From positions 49,243-113,242 of the forward strand of contig JAFIFW010000010.1 of assembly GCA_020831825.1 (NCBI GenBank): a stretch of 64,000 nt of DNA. The letters are read 5' to 3'. Within the stretch, counting starts at the first letter, position 1. Each line of letters starts with the position of its first letter. Of this stretch, positions 42,000 through 52,521 are shown one piece after another. The notes below the pieces were generated by a model. It saw only the letters and a program-made list of their open reading frames with translations, was not told the DNA's origin and searched no databases. This DNA is from Methylophaga sp. (GTDB lineage: Bacteria; Pseudomonadota; Gammaproteobacteria; Nitrosococcales; Methylophagaceae). The position numbers and the translations under genes were made by a program.

Positions 42000-42667
42000 C
42001 AATGAAACATCCTGTGGTTGCGACGGTTCAGGCTGTAAACAAAAGTCACGGTGATTAGCGAAATTGTCAGCAAAACGAGTGACATATACAGTGCTTTATC
42101 GCGCTCAAAAGCCAAAACACTGTCATATATGGCAATCGACAATGTACGCGTCTCACCAGCGATGTTTCCGCCAATCATTAACACGACCCCAAACTCGCCC
42201 AGGGTATGGCAGAAACTCAAAATCCAGGCTGTCAGCATACTGGGCCAGATCAGCGGTACTTCAATACGAATAAAGGTCTGCCATGGCGACAATCCACAGC
42301 ACCAAGCGGCTTCGCTGATGTTGTTGGGAATATGCTCCATAGCTCGCAACAATGGTTGCACGGCAAAGGGCAAACTGGAAATGACCGATGCGACTAGCAG
42401 GCCATTAAAGGAAAATGCGAGATGCTGTCCGGTAGTCTGTGCAATAAAACCACCCAACGGGTGCTGGGTATCCATCAACGTCAACAAAAAATAACCTAGT
42501 ACCGTCGGCGGGAGCACTAAAGGTAAAGCTGTCAGAGCCTCTACAAAATGACGTCCTCGAAACCGGCTATGTTTCAGCCAGCGGGCAATCAACAGTCCAA
42601 TAGGTAACAAGCATAGGCTAGTGAATGTCGCCAGTTTGAATGATACCTGAAATGCCAGCCAATCCAT
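41999..42667 (-). CDS. modB: Molybdate ABC transporter permease
   Basis: 222-residue inner membrane protein with five to six helices. The cytoplasmic EAA loop is EAAWCCGLSPWQTFIRIEVPLIWPSM, and LPLVLPPTVLGYFLL is the conserved first part of the family. SFCHTLGEFGVVLMIGGNI is the usual C-terminal half. It overlaps the modA stop by 1 nt (TAATG) and modC by 1 nt, so the three are one operon. Confidence 0.93.
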   Translation of the reverse strand: MDWLAFQVSFKLATFTSLCLLPIGLLIARWLKHSRFRGRHFVEALTALPLVLPPTVLGYFLLTLMDTQHPLGGFIAQTTGQHLAFSFNGLLVASVISSLPFAVQPLLRAMEHIPNNISEAAWCCGLSPWQTFIRIEVPLIWPSMLTAWILSFCHTLGEFGVVLMIGGNIAGETRTLSIAIYDSVLAFERDKALYMSLVLLTISLITVTFVYSLNRRNHRMFH

Positions 42668-43431
42668 TATTGATTCGCAATCGCCGAAAAACCATGCGCT
42701 TCAAGTATCTGAATCGCCGAGCGTGATCCAAGATAATCAATAAAGTCTTCGGCACGGTCAGGAGCACGCATCAGTATCGCAACAGCTTGCCTGACGCTGG
42801 CCGACAGTTTCAGCACGTGTCCTTGAGAGGCGATCTTAGGCTGACTCGCCAGAGAATAGGGAACCATTGCTCCATCCACTTGCCCTGTCAGGGCAAATTG
42901 CATGGCCTGACTGGCATTTTCTGCAGTCAGCAAATGCGGTTGAACGGTCTCCCATAGAGCACGCTCTTTCAGCATAGCCATTGCATGCCGACCAAGTGGT
43001 GCATGCTTTGGATTGGCGATAGCAAACTTGTTCAGTTGCCTGTTTTCTATCAACTTACCTAGCCCCTCTAACTCAGCATCCAAAGTCAACCTGGATCCTA
43101 GTCTGGCAAACAGAGCCAGGTAATTGTCGGCATAAAAAACGATTTCACCTCGTAGCAACTGCATTTCCTCCACCTGCACAAGATACTTGGCATCCGCCGC
43201 AAAAAAAATATCATAGGGTGCGCCATGACGAATTTGGTTGGTGAGGTTGCCCGAAGCGCCATAGGTGACACTGATCTCTGCCCCACCGACACGCCGACTG
43301 AAATCATCAACAAGATCAGCCATTACAAAGCGCAGATTTGACGCCGCCGCGATACGCAGATCATCTGCTAAAACAACATTATGATTTGGCAGAATACACA
43401 ACAAGAAAATTAAATAATAAAAACGTTTCAT
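42667..43431 (-). CDS. modA: Molybdate-binding periplasmic protein
   Basis: 254 residues with a signal peptide of about 22 (MKRFYYLIFLLCILPNHNVVLA). The oxyanion-binding signatures are LRIAAASNLRFVMADLV and SVTYGASGNLTNQI near the N-terminus, and ENASQAMQFALTGQVDGAMVPYSL further on. It captures molybdate for ModBC. Its ATG is only 12 nt after the pnp terminator on the same strand, leaving little room for a separate promoter. RBS: GAG upstream, weak. Confidence 0.92.
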   Translation of the reverse strand: MKRFYYLIFLLCILPNHNVVLADDLRIAAASNLRFVMADLVDDFSRRVGGAEISVTYGASGNLTNQIRHGAPYDIFFAADAKYLVQVEEMQLLRGEIVFYADNYLALFARLGSRLTLDAELEGLGKLIENRQLNKFAIANPKHAPLGRHAMAMLKERALWETVQPHLLTAENASQAMQFALTGQVDGAMVPYSLASQPKIASQGHVLKLSASVRQAVAILMRAPDRAEDFIDYLGSRSAIQILEAHGFSAIANQ

Positions 43432-43443
43432 AGTCTCAGGGTC

Positions 43444-43472
43444 AAAAAAAAGCCCCGCTGAGCGGGGCTTTT
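43444..43472 (-). terminator. Strong intrinsic terminator after pnp
   Basis: AAGCCCCGCT and AGCGGGGCTT form a 10-bp stem with an 8-nt T-run on the minus strand. It ends the metY-to-pnp transcript. modA begins only 12 nt further on. Confidence 0.92.
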
Positions 43473-43494
43473 CAGTTTAGCGTATGACCAGAGT

Positions 43495-45591
43495 TTAGTC
43501 TGCCTGGACTTCCTCATTGACCGCCTTCATGCTCAGACGAATACGGCCTTGACGATCAACTTCAAGCACTTTGACCTGAATCATGTCACCTTCAGACAGT
43601 TTGTCACTGACGTTTTCAACACGTTCATCAGAGATCTGTGAAATATGCACTAGACCATCTTTGCCAGGCAGAATGGTGACAAACGCACCGAAGTCCATCA
43701 ACTTGGCAACACGGCCTTGATAAATCTTGCCAACTTCAACTTCTGCAGTGATGTCTTCAATACGACGCAAAGCAGCCTGACCGGCGTTGTAGTCAGAAGA
43801 GAAAATCATCACAGTACCATCGTCTTGAATATCAATGGTGGCACCTGTTTCTTCGGTGATAGCACGAATGGTAGCACCACCTTTACCAATCACATCACGA
43901 ATCTTGTCTGAGTGAATCTTGGTAGTGATAATGCGCGGCGCAAATTCTGACATTTCAGCGCGATGCGATGAAATGACCACATTCATTTTCTCAAGGATAT
44001 GCAAACGACCATCACGTGCCTGAGCCAGTGCTGTGCGCATGATTTCTTCGTTAATACCTTCAATCTTGATATCCATCTGCAGCGCGGTGACGCCTTTTTC
44101 AGTACCGGCGACTTTAAAGTCCATATCACCCAGGTGATCTTCATCACCCAGAATATCGGTCAAAACAGCATAGCCATCAGGTTCTTTGATAAGACCCATC
44201 GCAATACCGGCGACAGGAGCCTTGATAGGGACGCCCGCATCCATCAGTGCCAGTGAAGTACCACAGACCGATGCCATGGAGCTGGAACCGTTGGACTCAG
44301 TGATCTCTGACACCACACGAACTACATACGGAAATTCTTCTGCATTTGGCATGACTGCCTGGATACCACGCTTGGCCAGTTTGCCGTGACCAATTTCGCG
44401 ACGTTTAGGACTGCCAACAAAACCTGTTTCACCCACACAGAACGGCGGGAAATTGTAATGCAGCATGAAACGGTCACGATACTCACCTTCTACAGCATCA
44501 ATCATCTGTGCATCACGCTCAGCACCCAATGTGGCAACCACAATCGCCTGAGTTTCGCCACGTGTAAACAAAGCAGAACCATGAACGCGTTTGAGTATGC
44601 CGGTTTCGACAAAAATCGGCCGAACTGTTTTGGTATCACGTCCGTCAATGCGCGGTTCGCCAGCAATAATGCGACCACGAACCAGTTCTTTTTCAAGTTT
44701 GGCAAAAACACCTTTAACTTCTTCTTCGCTCCACTCAGAAGCATCACCACACAACACTTCTACCGCTGCGTTACGCAATTCACCAAGCTGATCCTGTCGC
44801 TGCATTTTATCGCTGATGCTGTAAGCCGCCTTGATACCTTCGTAGGCGTTGGCTTTAACGGCATCATAAAGGCTTTCGTTTTTGACCGCGGGTGTCCAGT
44901 CCCATGCAGGCTTACCCACTTCCGTTTGAAGCTCACGTACCAGATTAATGGCCGTTTGCATTTGCTGGTGACCAAACATGACTGAACCCAGCATGACTTC
45001 TTCAGGCAGCTCAGAAGCTTCTGACTCAACCATCAATACCGCTGTTTCAGTACCGGCAACCACCAAATCCAGTGCACTGTCATCCAGCTGCTTGCGGCTT
45101 GGGTTCAACAGATATTGGCCATCGACGTAGCCCACGCGTGCTGCACCCAATGGGCCGTTGAAAGGAATACCGGAAATCGCCAAAGCTGCAGATGCGCCGA
45201 TCATGGCAGGAATATCCGGGTCAATAGCGGGATCCAGCGCCATTACGGTGGCAATGACCTGAACTTCGTTAAGAAAACCTTTTGGAAACAATGGACGCAG
45301 AGGACGATCGATAAGACGCGATGTCAGCGTTTCTTTTTCACTGGGACGACCTTCACGTTTGAAAAAACCGCCAGGGATCTTACCTGCTGAGTAGGTCCGT
45401 TCCTGGTAGTTGACGGTCAATGGAAAAAAGTCCTGGCCCGGGCTGACTGTTTTTTTGCCAACAACCGTGACCAATACTGAAGTTTCCCCCAGACTTGCAA
45501 TAACGGCACCTGTTGCCTGGCGGGCAACTTTACCCGTTTCCAGAGTGAGCAGATGTTCGCCAAATTGCACTGATTTTTTAACTGAATTCAC
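43495..45591 (-). CDS. pnp: Polyribonucleotide nucleotidyltransferase
   Basis: 698-residue PNPase, a trimeric 3'-5' RNA-degrading enzyme. Two RNase PH domains carry [29 protein letters not shown] and [26 protein letters not shown] domain ([20 protein letters not shown]) and an S1 domain ([17 protein letters not shown]) close it. I chose the GTG at 45591 ([11 protein letters not shown]) with AAGGAAG upstream; the frame runs to 45675 without family support. It is the last gene of the superoperon, after rpsO, with the usual control region between them. Confidence 0.97.
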   Translation of the reverse strand: MNSVKKSVQFGEHLLTLETGKVARQATGAVIASLGETSVLVTVVGKKTVSPGQDFFPLTVNYQERTYSAGKIPGGFFKREGRPSEKETLTSRLIDRPLRPLFPKGFLNEVQVIATVMALDPAIDPDIPAMIGASAALAISGIPFNGPLGAARVGYVDGQYLLNPSRKQLDDSALDLVVAGTETAVLMVESEASELPEEVMLGSVMFGHQQMQTAINLVRELQTEVGKPAWDWTPAVKNESLYDAVKANAYEGIKAAYSISDKMQRQDQLGELRNAAVEVLCGDASEWSEEEVKGVFAKLEKELVRGRIIAGEPRIDGRDTKTVRPIFVETGILKRVHGSALFTRGETQAIVVATLGAERDAQMIDAVEGEYRDRFMLHYNFPPFCVGETGFVGSPKRREIGHGKLAKRGIQAVMPNAEEFPYVVRVVSEITESNGSSSMASVCGTSLALMDAGVPIKAPVAGIAMGLIKEPDGYAVLTDILGDEDHLGDMDFKVAGTEKGVTALQMDIKIEGINEEIMRTALAQARDGRLHILEKMNVVISSHRAEMSEFAPRIITTKIHSDKIRDVIGKGGATIRAITEETGATIDIQDDGTVMIFSSDYNAGQAALRRIEDITAEVEVGKIYQGRVAKLMDFGAFVTILPGKDGLVHISQISDERVENVSDKLSEGDMIQVKVLEVDRQGRIRLSMKAVNEEVQAD

Positions 45592-45657
45592 ACTATCTTC
45601 CTTCTCTTGACAACACTCTGAACAGACCTTTCTGTTCAGGCTTGAACGCATAAATGA

Positions 45658-45693
45658 AAATGCCCCTGAAACCACAGGTGTTTCAGGGGCATT
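45658..45693 (-). terminator. Hairpin between rpsO and pnp
   Basis: The arms AATGCCCCTGAAAC and GTTTCAGGGGCATT give a 14-bp stem followed by TTTTCATTT. It is either the rpsO terminator or a processing site. Two further hairpins lie upstream at 45701-45717 and 45717-45735. Confidence 0.75.
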
Positions 45694-45771
45694 AAATTAC
45701 TCAGGTCATTGACCTGATGCCGTTACTCACGGCATGGATGATGTACTGTAACTTCGAGCTCACGTCTGCAA

Positions 45772-46041
45772 TTAGCGACGCAGACCCAAATCAGCAATCA
45801 AATCACGGTAACGATTGATGTCGGTCTTTTTCAGGTAATCGAGCATCTTGCGACGGCTGCTTACCATTTTTAACAGACCTTGACGTGAGTGATGATCATG
45901 AATGTTTGATTTGAAATGATCAGACAGGTTGGTGATGCGCGCTGTCAGCAACGCGACCTGAATTTCAGCTGAACCTGTATCGCCCTCGCCGCGAGCGTAT
46001 TTGCTGATGATTTCTTTCTTTTGTTCTGCAGTAATAGACAT
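45772..46041 (-). CDS. rpsO: 30S ribosomal protein S15
   Basis: 89 residues. [51 protein letters not shown] and [14 protein letters not shown] match S15 closely. It binds 16S rRNA in the central domain and often represses its own translation. I chose the ATG at 46041, with GGAG eight bases upstream; the frame starts at 46074. It lies between truB and pnp as in relatives. Confidence 0.98.
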   Translation of the reverse strand: MSITAEQKKEIISKYARGEGDTGSAEIQVALLTARITNLSDHFKSNIHDHHSRQGLLKMVSSRRKMLDYLKKTDINRYRDLIADLGLRR

Positions 46042-46142
46042 TAAAAACTCCAACTTTTGTGTGGCGGTTGCCACGAGTCAAATTCTGAAATAACCCAGTG
46101 CTTTTTCACCGGATTACCCAACGATTTAAAGCGCTGCAAATT

Positions 46143-47099
46143 TTACCGGCTTTGGCCTTCAGTCACAAGGTTTTCTTGTGTGCTGCTTTCAGCGAACAGT
46201 CGTATCGAAGTTAAAACACCTTCATCACTGATCTGACCCAAACCAAAAAACTGCTGCTGTTCATCAAACAATCGAACAGCTGCGCACGGTGATGCGTTTT
46301 GCAGCGAAACCGGCTGTCCAAATCGCAGCTGTGTGACCTGAGATTGATCAAGCTGGCATTCAGGCCAGTCGGGTAAAGCTGTCTCGGCAGGAACCAGCCG
46401 TTCCATTAGTGCGGATTTTGATTGTTCTGCCAATTGTTGCAAGGCGGGTAATGACAGACTGTCTGCCAGCGAAAATCCTGCGGCCTGAGTTCGTCTCAAC
46501 ATCGTCACATGACCGACAGTACCCAAGGCTACAGCGATGTCCTCTACCAGGGTTCTGATATAGGTGCCCTTGCTGCAACTGATCAGTAACCCAAAACTAT
46601 CGGCTTGCTGTTCCAGCAACTCAATGCTGTAAATGTTGACAGCGCGCGGTTTGCGTTCGACCTCAACACCTTTTCGTGCAAGTTTGTAGAGCGGTTGGCC
46701 CTGATGCTTGAGCGCCGAAAACATCGGTGGTACTTGCCACTGTTCACCCAGGAATGACTGCAGCACTTGTTTCAATTGCTGCGCAGTAAATTTAGGGATG
46801 GCTTTTTGCTCTAGCGTTTGTCCTTCGGAATCGCCGGTATCCGTCAAAATGCCCAGCTGGCATCGAACATGATAGCTTTTGTCTGCGTCGAGCAAATATC
46901 CGGAAAGTTTAGTTGCTTCACCAAGGCAAATTGGCAAAACCCCGGTAGCTAGCGGATCGAGATTACCGGTATGGCCGGCTTTATTGGCATTAAACAGACG
47001 CCTGACTTGCTGCAAGACCTGATTGGAACTGTATCCGGTGGGTTTATCAACGATGACCAGACCACTGATATCACACCCCGTTCGACGACGTCGGGCCAT
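46143..47099 (-). CDS. truB: tRNA pseudouridine-55 synthase
   Basis: 318-residue enzyme that makes pseudouridine 55 in the T-loop of tRNA. The catalytic aspartate lies in KAGHTGNLDPLATGVLPICLGEATK. YHVRCQLGILTDTGDSEG and CSKGTYIRTLVEDIA are other family pieces, with a C-terminal PUA-like extension. The ATG overlaps the rbfA stop by 2 nt (TGATG). It is part of the nusA-pnp operon. Confidence 0.97.
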   Translation of the reverse strand: MARRRRTGCDISGLVIVDKPTGYSSNQVLQQVRRLFNANKAGHTGNLDPLATGVLPICLGEATKLSGYLLDADKSYHVRCQLGILTDTGDSEGQTLEQKAIPKFTAQQLKQVLQSFLGEQWQVPPMFSALKHQGQPLYKLARKGVEVERKPRAVNIYSIELLEQQADSFGLLISCSKGTYIRTLVEDIAVALGTVGHVTMLRRTQAAGFSLADSLSLPALQQLAEQSKSALMERLVPAETALPDWPECQLDQSQVTQLRFGQPVSLQNASPCAAVRLFDEQQQFFGLGQISDEGVLTSIRLFAESSTQENLVTEGQSR

Positions 47100-47470
47100 C
47101 AGTCCTGCTTATTGTCTGCGTTAGCCTTGGCAATCAACGCGTCCATATAAAATCCGCGTTCAAGCGACTTGTCGTACAAAAACCTCAGTTCAGGAATATT
47201 ACGCAGATTTACCCGTTTTCCAAGTTCACGTCGTAAAAATCCGGCGGCGTTTTGCAAGCCTTCAAGGCAAGTTTCAATGTCCTGCTCGGAATCAAAACCA
47301 TTCAGTCGTGTAACATAAACCTTGCAGTACTTAAGATCCGCAGTCACGTCAGCATGTGACACGGTGACCATGCCAACCCGCGGATCTGAAATTTCCTGCT
47401 GGATAAGCAGTGCCAGTTCACGCATGACCACTTCACTTATCCGGCTGGTTCGACTGTATTCTTTAGCCAT
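47099..47470 (-). CDS. rbfA: Ribosome-binding factor A
   Basis: 123-residue KH-type small-subunit maturation factor. [43 protein letters not shown] is the family start; RRELGKRVNLRNIPELRFLYDKSLERG is the conserved end. The ATG sits on the infB stop (TAATG), so the two are coupled. It helps 16S 5' end maturation, above all in the cold. Confidence 0.96.
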   Translation of the reverse strand: MAKEYSRTSRISEVVMRELALLIQQEISDPRVGMVTVSHADVTADLKYCKVYVTRLNGFDSEQDIETCLEGLQNAAGFLRRELGKRVNLRNIPELRFLYDKSLERGFYMDALIAKANADNKQD

Positions 47471-50256
47471 TAGAGCGTCGGTTTCATTAATACACGTTCA
47501 AAGACCTCGATCTGGTCACCCGGTTTGACGTCTTTATAGTTACGAACACCGATACCACATTCGGTTCCGGCACTCACTTCATTGACGTCGTCCTTGAAAC
47601 GACGCAGTGACTCCAGCTCACCCTCAAAAATCACCACGTTATCACGCAGGACACGAATCGGGTTGTTGCGTTTGACCATACCTTCCAGCACCAGACAGCC
47701 TGCGATATCACCAAATTTCGGTGAGCGGAATACATCATCAACCCTGGCCAGACCAATGATTTCGTCTTTATAAACAGGCTCCAGCATTCCGGTCATGGCT
47801 TTGGTCACTACATCCAGCAAGTCGTAAATAATACTGAAGTACTGTACGTCGAGACCTTTTTCAGCAATCACTTTACGCGCCGTGTTATCAGCACGCACAT
47901 TGAAGCCAATCAGGATGGCATCTGAAGCCGCAGCCAGCTGAGCATCTGTTTCGTTAATACCACCCACACCAGAAGCAATGACACGCACTTGAACCAGGTC
48001 TGTTGATAATTTTTGCAGACCCTGGCTAACCGCTTCTGCCGAGCCATGAACGTCAGCTTTGATGACCACGTTAAGTGTTTTGACATCACCCGCTTCCATC
48101 TTGTTGAACATATCATCAAGTTTAGCAGCCTGTTGCTGAGCCATTTTCATTTCACGGGCGCGTGTCTGACGGAAGTATGAAATTTCACGTGCTGTACGTT
48201 CGTCTGGTGCTACTTGCAGCTCGTCACCGGCTGCTGGTGTGCTGGACAGACCCAGTAATTCAACCGGTGTGGATGGGCCGGCTTGCTCAAGTTGCTGACC
48301 ATTTTCGTCAAACAGGGCACGAACACGTCCGTACTCTTGACCAACCACGACAATGTCACCTTTCTTGAGTGTGCCTTTTTGTACCAGCACTGTGACAACC
48401 GTACCACGCCCTTTATCCAGGCGAGCTTCAATCACGGTGCCATTGGCAGGTCCTTCAACCGGAGCCGTCAGTTCCATGATTTCTGCCTGGAGCGAAATGG
48501 CATCCAGTAAATCGTCGATACCCTGTCCAGTCAGTGCCGAAACAGGTACAAACTGAACGTCACCACCCCAGTCTTCCGGGATGACTTCATGATTCACCAG
48601 TTCTTGCTTGACACGGTCCGGATTGGCATCTGGCTTGTCCATTTTATTCACAGCCACGATCAAAATAGATTCAGCCGCTTTGGCATGCTGAATCGCTTCG
48701 ATAGTTTGTGGCATCACACCATCGTCAGCGGCAACCACCAGCACCACAATATCGGTGACTTTAGCACCGCGGGAACGCATTTCTGTAAATGCCGCGTGAC
48801 CGGGTGTATCAAGAAAGGCAATTTCACCACGACTGGTTTCAACCTTGTAGGCACCAATGTGCTGGGTAATGCCGCCGGCTTCACCTGTGGTCACTTTGGT
48901 ACGGCGGATATAGTCAAGCAATGAGGTTTTACCGTGGTCAACGTGTCCCATGACCGTGACCACAGGTGCACGCGATTTCAATTCACCAAGATCTTCATCA
49001 CTGACAGTCAACGCCATCTCAACTTCATTGTCCTGTGTCGGTTTCGCAACATGGCCCATTTCTTCAACAACGATAACGGCAGTGTCCTGATCCAAAACCT
49101 GATTGATGGTTGCCATAGTTCCCAAGCCCATCAGAGCCTTGATAACTTCAGCGGCCTTGACAGACATTCTTTGTGCCAAATCTGAAACGCTGATTGTTTC
49201 AGGCACGCTGACCTCACGAACCACCGGCGCTGTAGGCATGGAAAATCCATGTTCACCAGCCGTATCACGCACCGCTCCACGTGGCTGGCTAACACCTTTT
49301 TTCTTCTTGCGTCGACCGGTTTTGCCTTCACTTACATGCAGTTCTTTTCGTTCGAACTCATCATCACGCTGGAATTTGCCACGTTTTGCCGGCTTATCTT
49401 TGGCGTGAACTCGCGCGTCACCTTCTTTCTGACGTTCAGCTTTTTGTTCTTTGGCCTGAACTTCAGCAGCTGCCTGTTTTGCTTCTTCACGCGCTTTTTC
49501 GAGAGCTTCCTCTTCTTCGCGAGCTTTACGGCGAGCTTCAAGTGCCTTCTCGGCATCAATCCGTGCCAAATTGGCAGCTCGACGCTTGGCATCAGCTTCT
49601 TCAAGCTTTTTATGTGCCAACTGTGAGGCAGTCAGTGCTGGTTGCTGCTTTTGAGTCTTTTGGGCTTTTACAGGTGGTTGTTCAGCTGCCGCTTTGGCTT
49701 CCTCTTCCAGGGCCTTTTGCTCTTCTTCTGCAGCAAGACGGGCTTCTTCTGCCGCTTGCTTTTCTGCCTCTATGGCCGCAGCAACGGCAGCTGCCTCACG
49801 ATCCACAGCTTCCTGCTCCAGCAAGCGCTCACGCTGCTGTTGAGCCTCGAGCTCCTGTTGTTGCAATTTTGCAGCCTCAGCAGCAGCATCTTCTGCTTCT
49901 TTTTGTTTGAGAAGTTCGGCTGCAGCTGCAGCTTCTTCAGTTTCGCTACGTTTGATGTAAGTACGCTTTTTTCTGACCTCGACACTGACGCTTTTTCCCG
50001 CACGTGTTGGGCCGGCAAGTTTAATCTCACTGACAGATTTACGCTTGAGCGTGATTTTTTTAGGCGTGACGGAAGCTCCATCAACACTTTTGCCATGTCG
50101 CTGCTGCAAAAACTGTAACAGGGTTTGCTTTTGTTCTTCGGTAATCAAATCATCAGGTTGCGAAACCCTGATTCCCGCCTCGTTGAGCTGTTCAACCAGA
50201 CGCTCTGCTGTTATACCGACTGTGCCAGCCAGGTCTTTGACCTTCATGTCACTCAT
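47470..50256 (-). CDS. infB: Translation initiation factor IF-2
   Basis: 928 residues. An IF2-N domain ([25 protein letters not shown]) comes first, followed by a long low-complexity Ala/Glu/Lys/Arg helix (about residues 100-300), which explains the long spurious frames on the opposite strand. The G domain follows with [16 protein letters not shown] (G1), [12 protein letters not shown] (G3) and [13 protein letters not shown] (G4), then the fMet-tRNA-binding C-terminal domains. The ATG at 50256 has GGGGAG six bases upstream; an in-frame ATG lies at codon 4. It is 21 nt after nusA. Confidence 0.97.
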   Translation of the reverse strand: MSDMKVKDLAGTVGITAERLVEQLNEAGIRVSQPDDLITEEQKQTLLQFLQQRHGKSVDGASVTPKKITLKRKSVSEIKLAGPTRAGKSVSVEVRKKRTYIKRSETEEAAAAAELLKQKEAEDAAAEAAKLQQQELEAQQQRERLLEQEAVDREAAAVAAAIEAEKQAAEEARLAAEEEQKALEEEAKAAAEQPPVKAQKTQKQQPALTASQLAHKKLEEADAKRRAANLARIDAEKALEARRKAREEEEALEKAREEAKQAAAEVQAKEQKAERQKEGDARVHAKDKPAKRGKFQRDDEFERKELHVSEGKTGRRKKKKGVSQPRGAVRDTAGEHGFSMPTAPVVREVSVPETISVSDLAQRMSVKAAEVIKALMGLGTMATINQVLDQDTAVIVVEEMGHVAKPTQDNEVEMALTVSDEDLGELKSRAPVVTVMGHVDHGKTSLLDYIRRTKVTTGEAGGITQHIGAYKVETSRGEIAFLDTPGHAAFTEMRSRGAKVTDIVVLVVAADDGVMPQTIEAIQHAKAAESILIVAVNKMDKPDANPDRVKQELVNHEVIPEDWGGDVQFVPVSALTGQGIDDLLDAISLQAEIMELTAPVEGPANGTVIEARLDKGRGTVVTVLVQKGTLKKGDIVVVGQEYGRVRALFDENGQQLEQAGPSTPVELLGLSSTPAAGDELQVAPDERTAREISYFRQTRAREMKMAQQQAAKLDDMFNKMEAGDVKTLNVVIKADVHGSAEAVSQGLQKLSTDLVQVRVIASGVGGINETDAQLAAASDAILIGFNVRADNTARKVIAEKGLDVQYFSIIYDLLDVVTKAMTGMLEPVYKDEIIGLARVDDVFRSPKFGDIAGCLVLEGMVKRNNPIRVLRDNVVIFEGELESLRRFKDDVNEVSAGTECGIGVRNYKDVKPGDQIEVFERVLMKPTL

Positions 50257-50277
50257 TGGTTACTCCCCTGCTTTTCT

Positions 50278-51774
50278 TTATTCGTTCGCAAACCAGGATT
50301 CTCTGGCTTTCATGATGAGTGCAGCAGCCTGTACTTCATCAATTGATGCAATTTCAACCAGCTCATCAACAGACTGCTCAGCCAAATCATCCAGTGTTGC
50401 CACACCTTTGCTGGCCAAAACCAGTGCCAACTCGGTTGTGATGCCTTCCATGTCAAGAAGGTCCTGTTGCGGCTCAGCCGACTCCAATTGCTCTTCACTC
50501 GCTATAGCACGTGTCAGCAGTACATCACGAGCACGCGATCTCAGCTCTGCAACGATATCTTCATCAAACTCTTCAATATCGAGCATTTCCTGTTCTGGCA
50601 CATAGGCAACCTCTTCGAGCGAGGAAAAGCCTTCCTGCGCTAAAATTAGAGCAACATCTTCATCAACATCCAGATCAGTCATGAAAGTCTGGATCAGTGC
50701 ACTGATTTCAGTTTCTGCCTTTTTGTCTGCATCTGATGCTGACATGACGTTTAATTCCCAACCGGTCAACTGACTGGCCAGACGCACATTTTGGCCATTT
50801 CGGCCAATCGCCTGTGACAATTGTCCATCTTCAACGGCAATATCCATGCTGTGTGCATCTTCATCCACAACTATAGACTGCACTTCTGCGGGTGCCATAG
50901 CATTGATGGCAAAACGGGCAGGATCTTTATCCCATAAAATAATGTCGACACGCTCACCAGCCAGTTCATTGGTAACCGCCTGAACACGTGAGCCTCTCAT
51001 ACCGACACAAGCGCCAACAGGATCGATACGTGATTCATGAGCTAACACAGCAATCTTGGCACGCAAGCCTGGATCTCGCGCCGCACCTTTAACTTCAATC
51101 AATCCATCGGCAATTTCTGGCACTTCCAGTTTGAACAATTCGATCAGCAGTTCTTTCGATACACGACTGACGATAAGCTGAGGACCACGACCTTCAGGAC
51201 GAATTTCTTTCAAATAACCACGAATGCGATCACCGGAACGAAAGCTCTCACGAGGGATCATTTCTTCCCGTGGCAGGAATGCCTCGGCATTGGCACCCAA
51301 GTCCAGCGTTACGTTGCCACGCTCAACACGCTTAACGGTTCCATGGATCATTTGACCCAGCTTTTCACGATAGAGCTCAACCACCTGAGCACGCTCTGCC
51401 TCACGCACCTTCTGGACAATCACCTGCTTGGCAGTTTGGGCGGCAATACGGCCAAACTCGACTGACTCCATGGGTTCACGGATATAACCATTGACTTCAG
51501 CAGTGGCATCTTTTTTCAGTGCATCTGCCAGTTTGATTTCGATTTCTGGTGACTCCAGCGCTTCTTCAGAGTCTTCAACGATAAGCCACTGACGGAAGGT
51601 TTCGTAATTTCCGGTGATTCGATCGATCGCAACATGGGCGTCGATTTCCATTTCATAGCGTTTACGGGTAGCCATTGCAAGGGCAGCTTCTACTGCCTGG
51701 AAAATAACTTCCTTAGCCACGCCTTTTTCGTTAGACATGGCATCCACAACCAGTAATATTTCTTTATTGTTCAT
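50278..51774 (-). CDS. nusA: Transcription factor NusA
   Basis: 498 residues. The order is an N-terminal RNA polymerase-binding part ([17 protein letters not shown]), S1 ([18 protein letters not shown]), two KH domains ([41 protein letters not shown]), and two acidic repeats at the C-terminus. It controls pausing, termination and antitermination. I chose the ATG at 51774, with GGGGG four bases upstream. A GTG one codon earlier is also in frame. It can act back on the terminators at 52314-52374. Confidence 0.97.
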   Translation of the reverse strand: MNNKEILLVVDAMSNEKGVAKEVIFQAVEAALAMATRKRYEMEIDAHVAIDRITGNYETFRQWLIVEDSEEALESPEIEIKLADALKKDATAEVNGYIREPMESVEFGRIAAQTAKQVIVQKVREAERAQVVELYREKLGQMIHGTVKRVERGNVTLDLGANAEAFLPREEMIPRESFRSGDRIRGYLKEIRPEGRGPQLIVSRVSKELLIELFKLEVPEIADGLIEVKGAARDPGLRAKIAVLAHESRIDPVGACVGMRGSRVQAVTNELAGERVDIILWDKDPARFAINAMAPAEVQSIVVDEDAHSMDIAVEDGQLSQAIGRNGQNVRLASQLTGWELNVMSASDADKKAETEISALIQTFMTDLDVDEDVALILAQEGFSSLEEVAYVPEQEMLDIEEFDEDIVAELRSRARDVLLTRAIASEEQLESAEPQQDLLDMEGITTELALVLASKGVATLDDLAEQSVDELVEIASIDEVQAAALIMKARESWFANE

Positions 51775-51849
51775 CACGCCCCCAGAGGATCATCACATCA
51801 TGTGTGTCCAATCCAAGTTTTTACATTAACCGCAAATAATACGCTTTTT

Positions 51850-52296
51850 TCAGGCAACAAGTCTTGCTTTGGCTAACCTGCCAAGTGGTAGTGCGTAGAC
51901 TTCTCCATCAACCTCAATCAATATTTCACCGTCACTGAAGCCTTGAAGAATTCCTCTGAAATTCCTCCGTCCCTGTACCGGTAACTTCATGGTAATCCTG
52001 GCTTCTGCACCAACAAATCGTTCGAAATCCCGTGCCTTGAACAAAGGACGGTCAAAACCGGGAGATGAAATCTCCAGTGCATAGGCTTGTTTGATTGGGT
52101 CTTCAACATCAAGAACACCACTGACCTGGTGACTGACTCGTTCGCAGTCTTCGATGCTGATACCTTGTGATGAATCAATGTACACCCGCAATACCGGCGA
52201 TTGACCACCCTGGATATACTCTACGCCCACAAGCTCGTAACCGAGTGATTCTATCGGCGCCTCAATGAGTTGTTCGATTTGATCCGTGACTGCCAT
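51850..52296 (-). CDS. rimP: Ribosome maturation factor RimP
   Basis: 148 residues. IEAPIESLGYELVGVEYIQ, LRVYIDSSQGISIEDCERVSHQVSGVLDVEDPI and LEISSPGFDRPLFKARDFERFVG are family signatures. It helps 30S subunit maturation. I chose the ATG at 52296 (MAVTDQIE); an ATG two codons earlier is possible. The frame opens at 52329 inside a terminator sequence, which I reject. It follows the attenuator region after metY and is the first coding gene of the operon. Confidence 0.93.
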   Translation of the reverse strand: MAVTDQIEQLIEAPIESLGYELVGVEYIQGGQSPVLRVYIDSSQGISIEDCERVSHQVSGVLDVEDPIKQAYALEISSPGFDRPLFKARDFERFVGAEARITMKLPVQGRRNFRGILQGFSDGEILIEVDGEVYALPLGRLAKARLVA

Positions 52297-52313
52297 AAGC
52301 ATCGCCAATACGT

Positions 52314-52335
52314 AAAAAAAAAGGGCCATCGGCCC
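52314..52335 (-). terminator. Second intrinsic terminator between metY and rimP
   Basis: GGGCC-GAT-GGCCC is followed by nine T on the minus strand, 18 nt before the rimP ATG. It would stop most transcripts before the protein genes unless they are antiterminated. Confidence 0.9.
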
Positions 52336-52355
52336 AATTTAAATCTCTAGAAAGA

Positions 52356-52374
52356 CAAAAACCCCATTGAGGGG
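52356..52374 (-). terminator. First intrinsic terminator after metY
   Basis: CCCC-TCAAT-GGGG is followed by TTTTT on the minus strand, about 17 nt after the tRNA 3' end. Confidence 0.85.
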
Positions 52375-52390
52375 TCTCTGATCATTTAAT

Positions 52391-52467
<77 letters not shown>

Positions 52468-52483
52468 CCTGATTAGACTGCGC

Positions 52484-52512
52484 ATTATACATAGCAGCTA
52501 TTGGCTTAGCAA
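52484..52512 (-). promoter_or_regulatory. Sigma-70 promoter of metY and the nusA operon
   Basis: On the minus strand a TTGCTA -35 box (52507-52512), a 17-nt spacer and TATAAT (52484-52489) are followed by a GC-rich GCGC discriminator, typical of stable-RNA promoters. The start would be near 52477, about 10 nt before the tRNA. It fits in the 54-nt gap after ntrC. Confidence 0.85.
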
Positions 52513-52521
52513 GCCTGATTC

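Noticed and set aside
49249..50118. Long plus-strand frames of 125-174 codons opposite infB
   Set aside because: They are antisense to the low-complexity Ala/Glu/Lys helix of IF-2, whose codon bias opens the opposite frames.
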